A stretch of 64,000 bases of DNA, taken from the NCBI GenBank assembly GCA_005502805.1, contig SCMY01000004.1, positions 248,001 through 312,000 of the forward strand, given 5' to 3'. Made by a program: the position numbers and the translations under genes. The notes beneath the pieces are model-generated. The model saw only the letters and a list, made by a program, of their open reading frames with translations, made no database searches and was not told the DNA's origin. Position 1 is the first letter of the stretch; each line of letters starts with the position of its first letter. Source of the DNA: Rhizobiales bacterium 2SD. GTDB taxonomy: Bacteria > Pseudomonadota > Alphaproteobacteria > Rhizobiales > Beijerinckiaceae. Below, piece after piece: positions 49,625 through 62,061 of this stretch.

Positions 49625-49689
49625 GGCGGAAACTCCGAGGTCTGTGCCTCGGCTACGCCGCCCAGCGGAACCTGGATGCAGTCAGCCGC

Positions 49690-50643
49690 TCAGCGCCGCT
49701 CGGCGCGGATGTGCTGGCGCTCGACCAAAGCCAAGGCGGCTGTCCGGTCGCTCGCGCTCGCAGTGGCGAAGGCGGCGTCGTAGCGCTCGACGATCCAGCC
49801 CTCGCGGGCGGCATCGGCGCCCTCGCGAGCCAGCGCCAACCACATCAGCCCCATGATCGGGTGGCGCGGCACGCCGTCGCCGCCACGCAGCAGCATGTCG
49901 CCGAAGACGGCGCGCGCCGGGGCATGGCCCTTCTCGGCCGCAAGCTTCATCCAGCGCGCGGCCTGGCGCGGGTCGCGCGTGACGCCGGTGCCGTTGAGAT
50001 AGAGCCGGGCGAGATTGTACTGGCCGTCCGGGTCGCCGAAATAGGAGGCGGCGTAGTGGAACATGTCGAAGGCGCGATCGGGATTGGGCTTCACATAGCT
50101 GCCCTTGATCCCGTCGAGGAAATAGCCGCCGAGCGCGACGAAGGCGGCCGCGACGATGCGCCCATCCGAGGTGCCGGGAATCTCGTCGGCATTCTCGTCC
50201 GCGATCTTCGAGAAATACTCGAAAGCCTTGAGATCATTGGTTGGAACGCCATCGCCGCTGGCATAGACCCGGCCGAGCTTGAACTGCGCGGCGAGATGGC
50301 CCTGCGCAGCGGCATATTCGAGCGCCTTGACCGCGCCGGCCTGATCGCCGGCGGTCGAATCGCGCATCCAGGCCTTCAACGCGTCGCGGGCGCTGCTGAA
50401 CGGGGCGATCGGCAAGGCGGTATGGGCGGCGGGCCCGCTCGGCGCCGGCGCGATCGCGCCACGGCCGGGGGCGAGCGGCACGGGCGCGGCGCGGTTGTCC
50501 TGTTCCGGCTCCGGCAGGGCGATCCCGGGAATCGGGCGCGGCGGCACCGGCATGCGCTCGGCCGAACCGTCCTGCGCCCAGGCTGCCTGTTGGCAGCCCA
50601 GAGCAAGCAACGCTCCGGCAATGATGGCCTCAGATATCCGCAT
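49690..50643 (-). CDS. Sel1/TPR repeat exported protein
   Basis: 317 aa from ATG 50643; this start overlaps the 3' end of ilvD by 14 bp and opens with a signal peptide cleaved after AWA-Q near residue 23. A Pro-rich linker runs to about 85. Sel1-like repeats follow: AAAQGHLAAQFKLGRVYASG, FGDPDGQYNLARLYLNG and AAEKGHAPARAVFGDMLLRG. Such proteins are scaffolds in the periplasm; no partner is evident. The longer frame upstream is a shadow of ilvD. Confidence 0.9.
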   Translation of the reverse strand: MRISEAIIAGALLALGCQQAAWAQDGSAERMPVPPRPIPGIALPEPEQDNRAAPVPLAPGRGAIAPAPSGPAAHTALPIAPFSSARDALKAWMRDSTAGDQAGAVKALEYAAAQGHLAAQFKLGRVYASGDGVPTNDLKAFEYFSKIADENADEIPGTSDGRIVAAAFVALGGYFLDGIKGSYVKPNPDRAFDMFHYAASYFGDPDGQYNLARLYLNGTGVTRDPRQAARWMKLAAEKGHAPARAVFGDMLLRGGDGVPRHPIMGLMWLALAREGADAAREGWIVERYDAAFATASASDRTAALALVERQHIRAERR

Positions 50644-52360
50644 AGCACTGTGTCTCGGCTGCGCCTCCCGGATGGGTGACGGCGCCGCCCTTGGCGGATC
50701 CGACCGTCTGCGCGTATTTCCAAAGCGCACCTGACCGGTAGTCCGTCTGGCGCGGCGTCCAGGCCTTACGACGCGCTTCAAGTTCGGCATCAGAAAGGCG
50801 GACTGCGAGCTTTCCTGTGATGGCGTCGAGCTCGATGATGTCGCCGTCGCGGAGCAGGCCGATCGGTCCGCCGACGGCGGCTTCGGGGCCGACATGGCCC
50901 ACGCAGAAACCGCGGGTCGCGCCCGAGAAGCGGCCATCGGTGATCAGTGCGACCTTGTCGCCCATGCCCTGGCCGTAGAGCGCCGCGGTCGTCGCCAGCA
51001 TCTCGCGCATGCCGGGGCCGCCTTTCGGGCCCTCATAGCGGATGACCAGCACGTCGCCGACCTGGTAGTCGCGGTTGGTGACGGCCTTGAAGGCGTCTTC
51101 CTCGCAGTCGAAGCAACGCGCCGGGCCGGTGAAGACCAGGCTCTCCTGCGGCATGCCGGCGATCTTCACGATCGCGCCCTCAGGCGCGAGATTGCCCTCG
51201 AGGCCGACGACGCCGCCGGTCTGGGTGATCGGCTTGTTGGCCGGATAGACCACGTCCTGCTGGTCGTTCCATTTCACCGAGGCGAGGTTCTCGGCGATGG
51301 TGCGGCCGGTCACGGTCATGCAGTCGCCGTGCAGATAGCCGTGGTCGAGCAGCGTCTTCATCAGGAGCGGGATGCCGCCGACCTCGAACATGTCCTTGGC
51401 GACGTATTTGCCGCCTGGCTTCAGGTCGGCGACGTAAGGCGTCTTCTTGAAGATCTCGGCGACGGCGAAGAGGTCGAAGTCGATGCCGCATTCATGCGCG
51501 ATCGCCGGCAGGTGCAGCGCCGCATTGGTCGAGCCGCCCGAGGCCGCGACGACCATCGCCGCATTCTCCAGCGCCTTGCGGGTGACGATGTCGCGCGGCC
51601 GGATGTTCCGCGCGATCAGCTCCATCACCATTTCACCGGCGGTGTAGCAGAAGGTGTCGCGGACGTCGTAGGGCGCCGGCGCGCCGCAGCTATAGGGCAG
51701 CGCCAGGCCGATCGCCTCGGCGACGGTCGCCATCGTGTTGGCAGTGAACTGGGCGCCGCAGGAGCCGGAGGACGGACAGGCGACCTCTTCCAGTTCCTTG
51801 AGATCCTCGTCCGACATCGCGCCGACCGAATGCTTGCCGACCGCCTCGAACACGTCCTGGACGGTGACCGGGCGGCCCTTGAAATTGCCGGGCAGGATCG
51901 AGCCGCCATAGATGAAGATCGAGGGCACGTTGAGGCGCACCATCGCCATCATCATGCCGGGCAGCGACTTGTCGCAGCCGGCGAGGCCGACCAGCGCGTC
52001 ATAGCAATGGCCGCGCATGGTGAGCTCGACCGAATCCGCGATCACCTCGCGCGAAGCCAGCGAGGACTTCATGCCCTGGTGGCCCATGGCGATGCCGTCG
52101 GTGACGGTGATCGTGCAGAACTCGCGCGGCGTGCCGTTGGCCGAGGCGACGCCCTTCTTCACCGCCTGGGCCTGCCGCATCAGGGCGATGTTGCAGGGAG
52201 CAGCCTCGTTCCAGCAGGAGGCGACGCCGACGAAGGGCTGCGCGATCTGCTTCGCGGTCATGCCCATCGCGTAATAATAGGAGCGATGCGGCGCACGGGC
52301 CGGCCCGACACTGACGTGCCGGCTGGGCAACTTCGACTTATCGAATACGCGCGCGTCCAT
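50630..52360 (-). CDS. ilvD: Dihydroxy-acid dehydratase
   Basis: 576 aa. It dehydrates 2,3-dihydroxy-isovalerate and -methylvalerate to the oxoacids of valine, isoleucine and pantothenate synthesis. Cluster-ligand Cys are in VASCWNEAAPCN, VGLAGCDKSLPGM and CPSSGSCGAQFTANTM, and GRFSGATRGFCVGHVGPEA is diagnostic near the end. The length and Cys pattern fit the IlvD/EDD family; it is not the sugar-acid dehydratase subtype as far as I can judge. Confidence 0.96.
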   Translation of the reverse strand: MDARVFDKSKLPSRHVSVGPARAPHRSYYYAMGMTAKQIAQPFVGVASCWNEAAPCNIALMRQAQAVKKGVASANGTPREFCTITVTDGIAMGHQGMKSSLASREVIADSVELTMRGHCYDALVGLAGCDKSLPGMMMAMVRLNVPSIFIYGGSILPGNFKGRPVTVQDVFEAVGKHSVGAMSDEDLKELEEVACPSSGSCGAQFTANTMATVAEAIGLALPYSCGAPAPYDVRDTFCYTAGEMVMELIARNIRPRDIVTRKALENAAMVVAASGGSTNAALHLPAIAHECGIDFDLFAVAEIFKKTPYVADLKPGGKYVAKDMFEVGGIPLLMKTLLDHGYLHGDCMTVTGRTIAENLASVKWNDQQDVVYPANKPITQTGGVVGLEGNLAPEGAIVKIAGMPQESLVFTGPARCFDCEEDAFKAVTNRDYQVGDVLVIRYEGPKGGPGMREMLATTAALYGQGMGDKVALITDGRFSGATRGFCVGHVGPEAAVGGPIGLLRDGDIIELDAITGKLAVRLSDAELEARRKAWTPRQTDYRSGALWKYAQTVGSAKGGAVTHPGGAAETQCYADI

Positions 52361-53017
52361 TCAAACTCTGTCCCGCCACCTCACCTGGCGGGCGCCAGAT
52401 GTGCCACGCCGCCGCCCGCCGGTGCAATCATCTGCCCTTGCCGAGCCACGAAGCATTTTTCTGCTCCGGACCCTGCCCGACGGGGCTTAATTCTTCCGTA
52501 TCTCAGATAGTTACTGAAGTTCGCAGCTGGGGCCGCTTTGTGGCGGCTTCGCGGCAATCGTGGCGAGGCGCCCACGCGACGCTGCAATAGCTGCCGATGT
52601 GATAGAAATGTCACGAATTTTAGCGATCACAATCGGATGCATCGCACGCCGCGCCGCAACCTCGACGCGTACCCTTGGCCGCCACGGGTTCACGATCATG
52701 GCACCGGACAGATGCTTCGGCGGAGCAGCCGGATTTTAACTGGACGAACGCCTGGAACCGAGCATTCGTCTCGGATCGGCCTGTTCCATTTCCCAACGCG
52801 TTGGAGTCGTACGACTTTTAAATCACACAAGCCCTGGGCTTCCCGATCAGGCGGGCCTTCCGGAACAGATAGATTAGAATTCTTATAATCAAGCTGTAGT
52901 TTAGAACCGATATAACACATTGAAACAAAAGGGATATTTCTTGACCAGAGGCCTTCCGCCTCTTACCGCTCCCTCTCGCATGGCCGATTTCACAGCCCCC
53001 GCCCGAAGGAGCGAGAC
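52361..53017. other. 657-bp intergenic region between ilvD and the iron ABC genes
   Basis: The region has no convincing gene. It turns AT-rich from about 52860. TATAAT (52884-52889) is a perfect -10-like hexamer without a matching -35, and TTAGAATTCTTA (52874-52885) is a near-palindrome around AGAATTCT in front of the iron transporter. These could be an iron-responsive (Irr or RirA) promoter, which is speculative. No ilvD promoter stood out. Confidence 0.5.
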
Positions 53018-54031
53018 ATGACCATCAAGACCGCGCTTGCCGCGACAGCCCTGGCCTCCTGCCTGCTGGCCGCCCCTGCGCTTGCGCAGAGCGTCAACCT
53101 CTACACGACGCGCGAGCCGGCTTTGCTCAATCCGGTCATCGAAGCCTTCACCAAGGACACCGGCATCAAGGTCAATGCGGTCTTCCTGAAGGATGGGCTG
53201 CAGCAGCGCGTCCAGGCCGAAGGCGCCAACAGTCCGGCCGATGTGATGCTGGTCGTCGACGTCGGCGAGATCCAGGCCATCGCCGACGCCGGGATCACTC
53301 AGCCGGTCAAGTCGGCCCTCGTCGACAAGACGGTCCCCGCCGCCCTGCGCGGCGCCGGCGACAACTGGATTTCTCTGACCCAGCGCGCCCGCATCGTCGT
53401 CGTCTCCAAGGACCGCGTGAAGCAGGACGCGATCAGCTATGACGAGCTCGCCGATCCCAAGTGGAAGGGCAAGTTCTGCATCCGCGCAGGCCAGCACCCC
53501 TACAACAACGCCTTCTTCGCCGCCTATCTCGCCCGCAACGGCGCCGAGAAAACCGAAACCTTCCTCAAGGCGATCAAGGCCAACACCGCGCGCAAGCCCG
53601 GCGGCGGCGACCGCGACGTCGCCCGCGACATCCTCTCGGGCCAGTGCGACATCGCTATCATCAACACCTATTATATCGGGCTGATGAGCAAGGCGACGAA
53701 CGAGCAGAAGGGCTGGTACGACGCGATCAGGCCGCTCAAGACCACCTTCGCCGGCGGCGGCACCCATGTGAACGTCTCGGCCGCGGCGCTCGCCAAGAAC
53801 GCACCGAACAAGGACAATGGCGTCAAGCTGATCGAGTACATGCTCGGCGAGAAGGCGCAGCACCTCTACGCCGACGGCAATTTCGAGTATCCAGTCAACG
53901 CCGACGTCAAGGAAGCCGCTGCGGTCAAGCTGCTCGGCGCGCTGACGCCCGACACGACCCCGCTCAGTGACATCGCCAAGAACCGCAAGGCTGCGTCCGA
54001 GCTCGTCGACAAGGTCGGCTTCGACAATTGA
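53018..54031 (+). CDS. Fe(3+) ABC transporter substrate-binding protein (FbpA/FutA type)
   Basis: 337 aa. A signal peptide is cleaved after ALA near residue 25, followed by QSVNLYTTREPALLNPVIEA, the usual start of FbpA-like ferric binding proteins. Paired Tyr residues in NTYYIGLMS and YNNAFFAAYL are likely iron or anion ligands. It captures ferric iron in the periplasm and passes it to the permease encoded next, whose start overlaps its stop. Confidence 0.94.
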   Translation: MTIKTALAATALASCLLAAPALAQSVNLYTTREPALLNPVIEAFTKDTGIKVNAVFLKDGLQQRVQAEGANSPADVMLVVDVGEIQAIADAGITQPVKSALVDKTVPAALRGAGDNWISLTQRARIVVVSKDRVKQDAISYDELADPKWKGKFCIRAGQHPYNNAFFAAYLARNGAEKTETFLKAIKANTARKPGGGDRDVARDILSGQCDIAIINTYYIGLMSKATNEQKGWYDAIRPLKTTFAGGGTHVNVSAAALAKNAPNKDNGVKLIEYMLGEKAQHLYADGNFEYPVNADVKEAAAVKLLGALTPDTTPLSDIAKNRKAASELVDKVGFDN

Positions 54032-55725
54032 GTCTGAACGCATCCGCGACACATGTGGAACGGCCGCCAGCAACCCGCTGGCGGCCGTCGACGCGCCTGC
54101 TCTATGTCGCGACGGCCGCCGCCTGCCTGGTCGCGCTGCCGGTGCTGTCGCTCGCGTTCACCGCGCTGTCGGGCGAGGCGCTGACGGTCTGGCCGCACCT
54201 AGCCGCCAATGTCCTGCCGGTCGCGCTCTGGAACACGGCGCTGCTGCTTGCCGGCGTCGCCCTGTTCTGCGGTGCCGTCGGAACAGGCGCCGCCTGGCTG
54301 GTGACGCAATACGAATTCCCCGGCCGCCGCAGCCTCGAATGGCTGCTCGTGCTGCCGCTGGCGCTGCCGACTTACATCACCGCTTATGTCTACGTTGAAA
54401 TCCTCGGCTTTCAGGGCCCGTTCCAGAGCGCGCTCAGGGCGCTCACCGGCTGGCGCTCGCTGCGCGACTACTGGTTTCCCGATCCACGCAACCTGCCCGG
54501 CGCGGTGCTGATCCTCGGCCTCGTGCTCTATCCTTACGTCTATCTCAGCGTTCGCGCGCTCTTCGCGATGCAGAGCGCGGCACTGATCGAATCCGCCCGT
54601 ACGCTCGGCACCAGGCGCTGGCCGCTGTTCTGGCGCATCGGCCTGCCGATGGCTCGCCCCGCCCTTGCCGCCGGCCTGACGCTCGCTCTGCTCGAGACGC
54701 TGAACGACATCGGCGCCAGCGAGTATCTCGGGGTTCGCTCGCTGACCATCTCGGTCTACACCACCTGGATCAATCGCGGCTCGCTGGCCGGCGCTACCCA
54801 GATCGCCTGCGTCATGCTGCTCGTCGTGGTCGGGCTGATGGTCGCCGAGGCGCGCACGCGCGGCGCGCGCCGCTTCTCCTTGCCCGTGAAGCGGCCACGG
54901 CCGGTCGGCCGCATCCAGCTCTCGGGCACGCGTGCCTGGACTGCATCGATCGTCTGCTTCCTGCCGGCGCTGTTCGGTGCCGTGTTGCCGCTGATGTATC
55001 TGCTCGGCGAATTCTGGCGTCGCGACCTGATCGCCCAGGCCGACGCGACGCTCTGGCGGGCGCTCGCGAATACCGTGGCGATCTCGGCGCTCTCGGCCGC
55101 GCTGATCGTCGCGATTGGCCTTGCCATCGCCGCGGCACTGCGGCTCGGGCGCGAGCGCGCCTTGCCGATGCTCGCCCGCATCGCCTCGCTCGGCTATGCG
55201 CTGCCCGGGACGGTGCTGGCGCTCGGGCTGCTCGTGCCGCTCGCAGCCTTCGACAACCTCGTCGCCGACGCCAGCCGCGCGCTCTTCGGCGCGAGCCCAG
55301 GCCTGCTGTTGCTCGGCTCCGGCGCCGCGCTGGTCATCGCCTATCTCGTGCGGTTTCTGACCATCGCCGTGAACGGCGTCGAGAGCGGCTACGCCCGTAT
55401 CTCGCCGCGCATCGACGATGCGGCACGCTCGCTCGGCGCGAACAGGCATGAGCTCCTGCACCGGCTGCATTGGCCGCTGATGCGCCCGGCGATCGCCGCT
55501 GCCGCCCTGCTCGTCTTCGTCGACTGCATGAAGGAACTCCCGGCGACACTGCTGCTGCGCCCGCTCAACTTCGATACTCTCGCCACGCTGGTCTATGGCC
55601 ACGCCGCTCGCGGCGTCTTCGAGGACGGCGCCCTGGCGGCGCTGCTGATCGTCGCGATCGGCATCTACCCGGCACTCCGGCTCGCGCGGGCAGGCGAACG
55701 GCAACCGGCATCACGTGAAAACTGA
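54028..55725 (+). CDS. Iron ABC transporter permease (FbpB type)
   Basis: 565 aa from TTG 54028, which overlaps the binding-protein stop (TTGA); a GTG at 54055 is the main alternative and no ATG lies near. The protein is a fused double permease with about twelve helices and two EAA loops: SARTLGTRRWPLFWRIGLPM and AARSLGANRHELLHRLHWPL. It forms the ferric iron channel. No FbpC-type ATPase gene follows within the window, so the ATPase must come from elsewhere. Confidence 0.93.
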   Translation: MSLNASATHVERPPATRWRPSTRLLYVATAAACLVALPVLSLAFTALSGEALTVWPHLAANVLPVALWNTALLLAGVALFCGAVGTGAAWLVTQYEFPGRRSLEWLLVLPLALPTYITAYVYVEILGFQGPFQSALRALTGWRSLRDYWFPDPRNLPGAVLILGLVLYPYVYLSVRALFAMQSAALIESARTLGTRRWPLFWRIGLPMARPALAAGLTLALLETLNDIGASEYLGVRSLTISVYTTWINRGSLAGATQIACVMLLVVVGLMVAEARTRGARRFSLPVKRPRPVGRIQLSGTRAWTASIVCFLPALFGAVLPLMYLLGEFWRRDLIAQADATLWRALANTVAISALSAALIVAIGLAIAAALRLGRERALPMLARIASLGYALPGTVLALGLLVPLAAFDNLVADASRALFGASPGLLLLGSGAALVIAYLVRFLTIAVNGVESGYARISPRIDDAARSLGANRHELLHRLHWPLMRPAIAAAALLVFVDCMKELPATLLLRPLNFDTLATLVYGHAARGVFEDGALAALLIVAIGIYPALRLARAGERQPASREN

Positions 55726-55882
55726 GATGTTTCCCCGGCTTTGGATCGCCGACGGCGGCGCCGAACTCGACATTCGTGAGCCGGAAGACTAAACCCTTGC
55801 CGCGCGACGCATATCGGCTTCCCTCAGCCGATTCGGCCGCGGTGTCAGCCTGCCTGACGACGAGACCTCCGCCGTCGGGCCG

Positions 55883-57640
55883 ATGAAGGCCACATACAAG
55901 GCCATGTCACGACGTACACTCATCCTCGGCCTCGCCGTTGCCGCGCTGCTGCTCACGCTGGGGCTGCGGTCGTGGAATCTGGCCCTGTCGCAGGTCGAAC
56001 GTTCGGTCGTCGCCGGCATCGAGGCTCGCACCGGGCTCAAGGTGACGGCGCTGCGCCGAGCCGAGATTGCCATCCTTCCCCTGCCCCGGATCAGTCTCTC
56101 GGACGTGACCTTCGTCGATCCGCAGGGCGTGCTCTCCGGCAAGGCGGCGCGCCTGCGCGCGCGCACCAGGCTGCTTTCGTTGATCGGCGGGCAACTCGAC
56201 TTCGATCGCATCGACCTGGTCGTCCCCGAGCTCGACATCGCGGTTGCCGAGACCGGCGGCAGTCATGCCGATTGGCAGAACCGCGTCTTCGACTATCTCG
56301 CCCGCCTGGAAAACCAGTCCCGTCTCGTTCTGACCTCCGGCAGCGTCATGCTCCGCTCGGGCGGCGCGATCCAGACCACGTTGCGCGACGTCAATCTGCT
56401 GGTCGAGGAGCGGACCGCCGAGGCCCCGATCGCCATCGCCGGCTCCTTCACCTGGCGCGGCGAGCCCACAAAGATCGACGTCCTCTGGCCTGTCTCGGGC
56501 GAACGCGCGCGCGCCGCCTTTTCGGTCGGCTCCCGGCTGGTGAGCCTGCGCTTCAACGGAACCCGGTCGACCGCACAGAACGTCACCAACGGCCAGGTTG
56601 CCTTCAGCGCGAAATCGCTGTCCGACACCCTCGCCTGGCTGGGTCCGCGCCCGCGCATCGCCTCGCTGGTCCGCCAGGTCGAATTGACGGCCCAGGCGCA
56701 GATCACCCAGGGCAGCATCTCACTCGACACGGTCGTTGCCATGGCCGACGGCAATCAGCTGGAGGGCGCTCTCAAACTCGATGGCACGATGCCCAGCTGG
56801 GCGCTTTCCGGGACGCTCGCCGGAGCCGAGTTCGACCTCGGCCGCCTGCTTCGTCAAGCCGAGCCGCCTGCTGCCGGTGAAGGCAACACGCCGCTCGAAT
56901 TCGACGGCTGGACGACCAACGACATCGACCTTCGCCTCTCGCTCGATTCGGCCCGGATCGGCAGCGCTCGCTTCGGCGACCTTGCCGCACAGCTCCTGAT
57001 CCGCAAGGGCCGATTCGAAGCATCGCTTTTGCGCGCTTCGGCTTACGGCGGCTCCGCCCGCGCCCGGATCCTCGCCACCCCCGTCACGGCCGGTGCCGAC
57101 GTCAAGCTGCAGCTCGGCCTGGAGAAGGTGAACCTGACACAAGCAGCCGATGATCTTCCCGAAATCGCCCGTCTCAGCGGCACGGCGACCGGGCAGCTCG
57201 CCTTCGAAGGAGTCGGCGGCAGCGTTGAGCAGGTGGTGAGCTCGCTGACTGGCCGAGCCAATTTGACGATCCGGCAAGGGGAGTTCCGCGGCATTGCCTT
57301 CCCCGATCTGCTGCGCAAGGCCGAGAAGCCGCCGACTTCGGCGCGCGACTGGCGCCAGGGCAAGAGCAGTTTCGAGAGCTTGCAGCTCTCCGCGCTCGCC
57401 AATCTCGGCGTTCTCTACCTTACCGAAACTCAGCTCGCGGGCTCCGGCTACAACGTCGTCCTGAACGGCACCGTCGATCTCGGCCGGCGTTGGCTCGACC
57501 TCAACGGCGCCCTGAACTCGACCACCACCTCGGCGCGCGTGCCCTTTGAGCTGCGCGGCCCGTTCTTCGGCGCCGCCTTCACTCCGGCGATCGACGCCGC
57601 ATTGCGCACGCCGGGCCCGGCGATCCCGCTGCTGCGCTGA
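55883..57640 (+). CDS. AsmA family protein
   Basis: 585 aa; ATG 55904 is a possible later start. One N-terminal membrane helix (LILGLAVAALLLTLGLRSW) anchors a long periplasmic AsmA-type beta-groove. Typical stretches are RISLSDVTFVDPQGVLSGKAARLRAR near 70-95 and the C-terminal AsmA_2-like part with ASLTGRANLTIRQGEFRGI-type sequence. AsmA-like proteins help move phospholipids between membranes or affect outer-membrane assembly. The gene stands alone. Confidence 0.92.
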   Translation: MKATYKAMSRRTLILGLAVAALLLTLGLRSWNLALSQVERSVVAGIEARTGLKVTALRRAEIAILPLPRISLSDVTFVDPQGVLSGKAARLRARTRLLSLIGGQLDFDRIDLVVPELDIAVAETGGSHADWQNRVFDYLARLENQSRLVLTSGSVMLRSGGAIQTTLRDVNLLVEERTAEAPIAIAGSFTWRGEPTKIDVLWPVSGERARAAFSVGSRLVSLRFNGTRSTAQNVTNGQVAFSAKSLSDTLAWLGPRPRIASLVRQVELTAQAQITQGSISLDTVVAMADGNQLEGALKLDGTMPSWALSGTLAGAEFDLGRLLRQAEPPAAGEGNTPLEFDGWTTNDIDLRLSLDSARIGSARFGDLAAQLLIRKGRFEASLLRASAYGGSARARILATPVTAGADVKLQLGLEKVNLTQAADDLPEIARLSGTATGQLAFEGVGGSVEQVVSSLTGRANLTIRQGEFRGIAFPDLLRKAEKPPTSARDWRQGKSSFESLQLSALANLGVLYLTETQLAGSGYNVVLNGTVDLGRRWLDLNGALNSTTTSARVPFELRGPFFGAAFTPAIDAALRTPGPAIPLLR

Positions 57641-57650
57641 CGGGATGCGG

Positions 57651-57758
57651 CGTCATTCTCGGGCGAAGCGAAGCGCAGACCCGAGAATCTCCTGACAAGA
57701 AAGCGCTGTAAGGAGCCTCCTCTGGCCGGAGATGTTCGGGTCAAGCCCGAGCATGACG
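57651..57758. repeat. 108-bp intergenic repeat, copy B
   Basis: Same length and ends as the copy at 34837-34944: CGTCATTCTCGGGC at the start and GCCCGAGCATGACG at the end, with two internal hairpins (ATTCTCGGG / CCCGAGAAT, and TCGGGTCAAGCCCGA). About 30 central bases are diverged. It lies between the convergent asmA and gyrA genes. Confidence 0.85.
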
Positions 57759-57797
57759 CTTTGCTGATCCGGCCAGCGCGAAAGCGCCGTGGAAGGC

Positions 57798-60584
<2,787 letters not shown>

Positions 60585-60691
60585 GGGAAAAAGTCCCGTT
60601 TACCGCTGGTTTTTCAACGCTCTGGCTACCCGATTCCGGCGCACGAAGCCAGCGAAACGCGAATCTATTCAGAGAAAATAAAACCGTTTCA

Positions 60692-60709
60692 TTACAGTAT
60701 CTTACAGTA
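60692..60709. promoter_or_regulatory. Direct repeat upstream of gyrA
   Basis: TTACAGTA occurs at 60692-60699 and 60702-60709, a 10-bp period that puts both copies on one DNA face, about 110 bp before the gyrA ATG in an AT-rich patch. It is a candidate regulator site or promoter component; I do not know the factor. Confidence 0.4.
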
Positions 60710-60816
60710 CGTTTTTGATTCGCTTTCGCGCCCCTTCCGCATTCTCGCCATGTTTGGGACAGCGAGGGCGCACGCGCCCTTGCCAACCATCATACATCCT
60801 GAGCCGCCAGCGACCG

Positions 60817-61800
60817 CTATTCGATGGTGATCTTGGCCTCGCGCGCGATCTTTCCGAACTTCTCGTACTCGGACGCCGTCAGCGTCGCGAGCTCGGCCGC
60901 GCTCGACGATTTGGGATTGAATCCGGCCTGGGACAGCTTGTCCTTGACCTCCGGCGCACCGAGCGCCTCGACGAAGGCGGCATTGAGCGCCTCGACGATC
61001 GGCTGCGGCAGGCCGCTCGGTCCATAGACGCCGAACCAGGGCTCGACCGCATAGCCCGGCAGCCCGGCCTCCGCGATCGTCGGCACATCCGGCAGCGCCG
61101 GCGAGCGCGTTGCGCTCGCGACCGCCAGAGCGGTGAGCCTGCCGGCCTGGATATGCGGCAGCGAGGCCGGAAGATTGTCGAACATCGCGCCGAGATGCCC
61201 GCCGAGGAGATCGTTGATGCCCGGAGCGCTGCCGCGATAGGCGACGTGGGTCAGCTGGGTGCCGGTCATCTGCCCGAACAGCACCGCGGCCAGATGCATC
61301 GAGGTGCCGTTGCCGGCAGTGCCATACTGCAAGCCGGGCTCGGCCTTGGCCCGGGCGATGAACTCGGCGACGGTCTTCACCGGCAGCTTCGGCCCGACCT
61401 CGAGCACGATCGTCGAGGTACCGAGCAGGCTGATCGCAGTGAAATCCTTGCGCGGGTCGAACGGGACGCTCTTGTAGATGTGCGGGTTGAGCGCGTTGGT
61501 CGAGATCGCGCCGAAGCCGATGGTGTAGCCGTCCGGTGCCGCCTTCGCGACCGCGTCCATGCCGATATTGCCGCCGGCACCAGGCCGGCTCTCGATCACG
61601 ACGGGCTGGCCAAGGCGCGCACCGACCTTCTCGCCGACGAGGCGGGCGACCAGATCGGTGGTGCCACCGGCGACATAGGGCACGATGAAGCGGATCGGCT
61701 TGCCGGGATAGGCCTGCGCCTGCCCCCGGCCGGCAATGGCGATCAGCGGGGCAGCGGCGAAAGCGGCGGCCAGCTGGCGGCGGGATAAGGCGTGGTCCAT
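60817..61800 (-). CDS. Tripartite tricarboxylate transporter (Bug family) substrate-binding protein
   Basis: 327 aa from ATG 61800, the length usual for Bug proteins; the frame extends upstream only as a shadow. A signal peptide with a twin-Arg-like SRRQL start ends at about AQA (28). The hallmark YPGKPIRFIVPYVAGGTTD and the PGAGGNIGMDAVAKAAPDGYT stretch are diagnostic. It binds a small carboxylate in the periplasm. TctA/TctB membrane subunits are not adjacent, so it is an orphan receptor, a very common situation in this order. Confidence 0.93.
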   Translation of the reverse strand: MDHALSRRQLAAAFAAAPLIAIAGRGQAQAYPGKPIRFIVPYVAGGTTDLVARLVGEKVGARLGQPVVIESRPGAGGNIGMDAVAKAAPDGYTIGFGAISTNALNPHIYKSVPFDPRKDFTAISLLGTSTIVLEVGPKLPVKTVAEFIARAKAEPGLQYGTAGNGTSMHLAAVLFGQMTGTQLTHVAYRGSAPGINDLLGGHLGAMFDNLPASLPHIQAGRLTALAVASATRSPALPDVPTIAEAGLPGYAVEPWFGVYGPSGLPQPIVEALNAAFVEALGAPEVKDKLSQAGFNPKSSSAAELATLTASEYEKFGKIAREAKITIE

Positions 61801-62061
61801 CTCAATGCTCCGGCTTTGCGGCTGGGAGCCGCGCATGTCGGATGCTCGCCAATCCCGGCGCACAGTGCAATGGGCGGCTGACAGGCTGGACCAAGCCTGG
61901 GCTGACTCATCGCAGCCATCCGCACAATCGAACTGGACAAGCCGGACAGGCGGTGCAAACCCGGGTTTCCATCGATAAGCGATGGGCTCTACGATGGACT
62001 CAGGTGCCCGCCGACACGGCAAGGGCGCGACAAGAGCAGCGCAATAAGCTCGGGGCGAGAC

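Noticed and set aside
52538..52888. 116-aa plus-strand frame in the ilvD-fbpA gap
   Set aside because: No ribosome site, no protein-like motif and no codon bias like its neighbours; best treated as non-coding.
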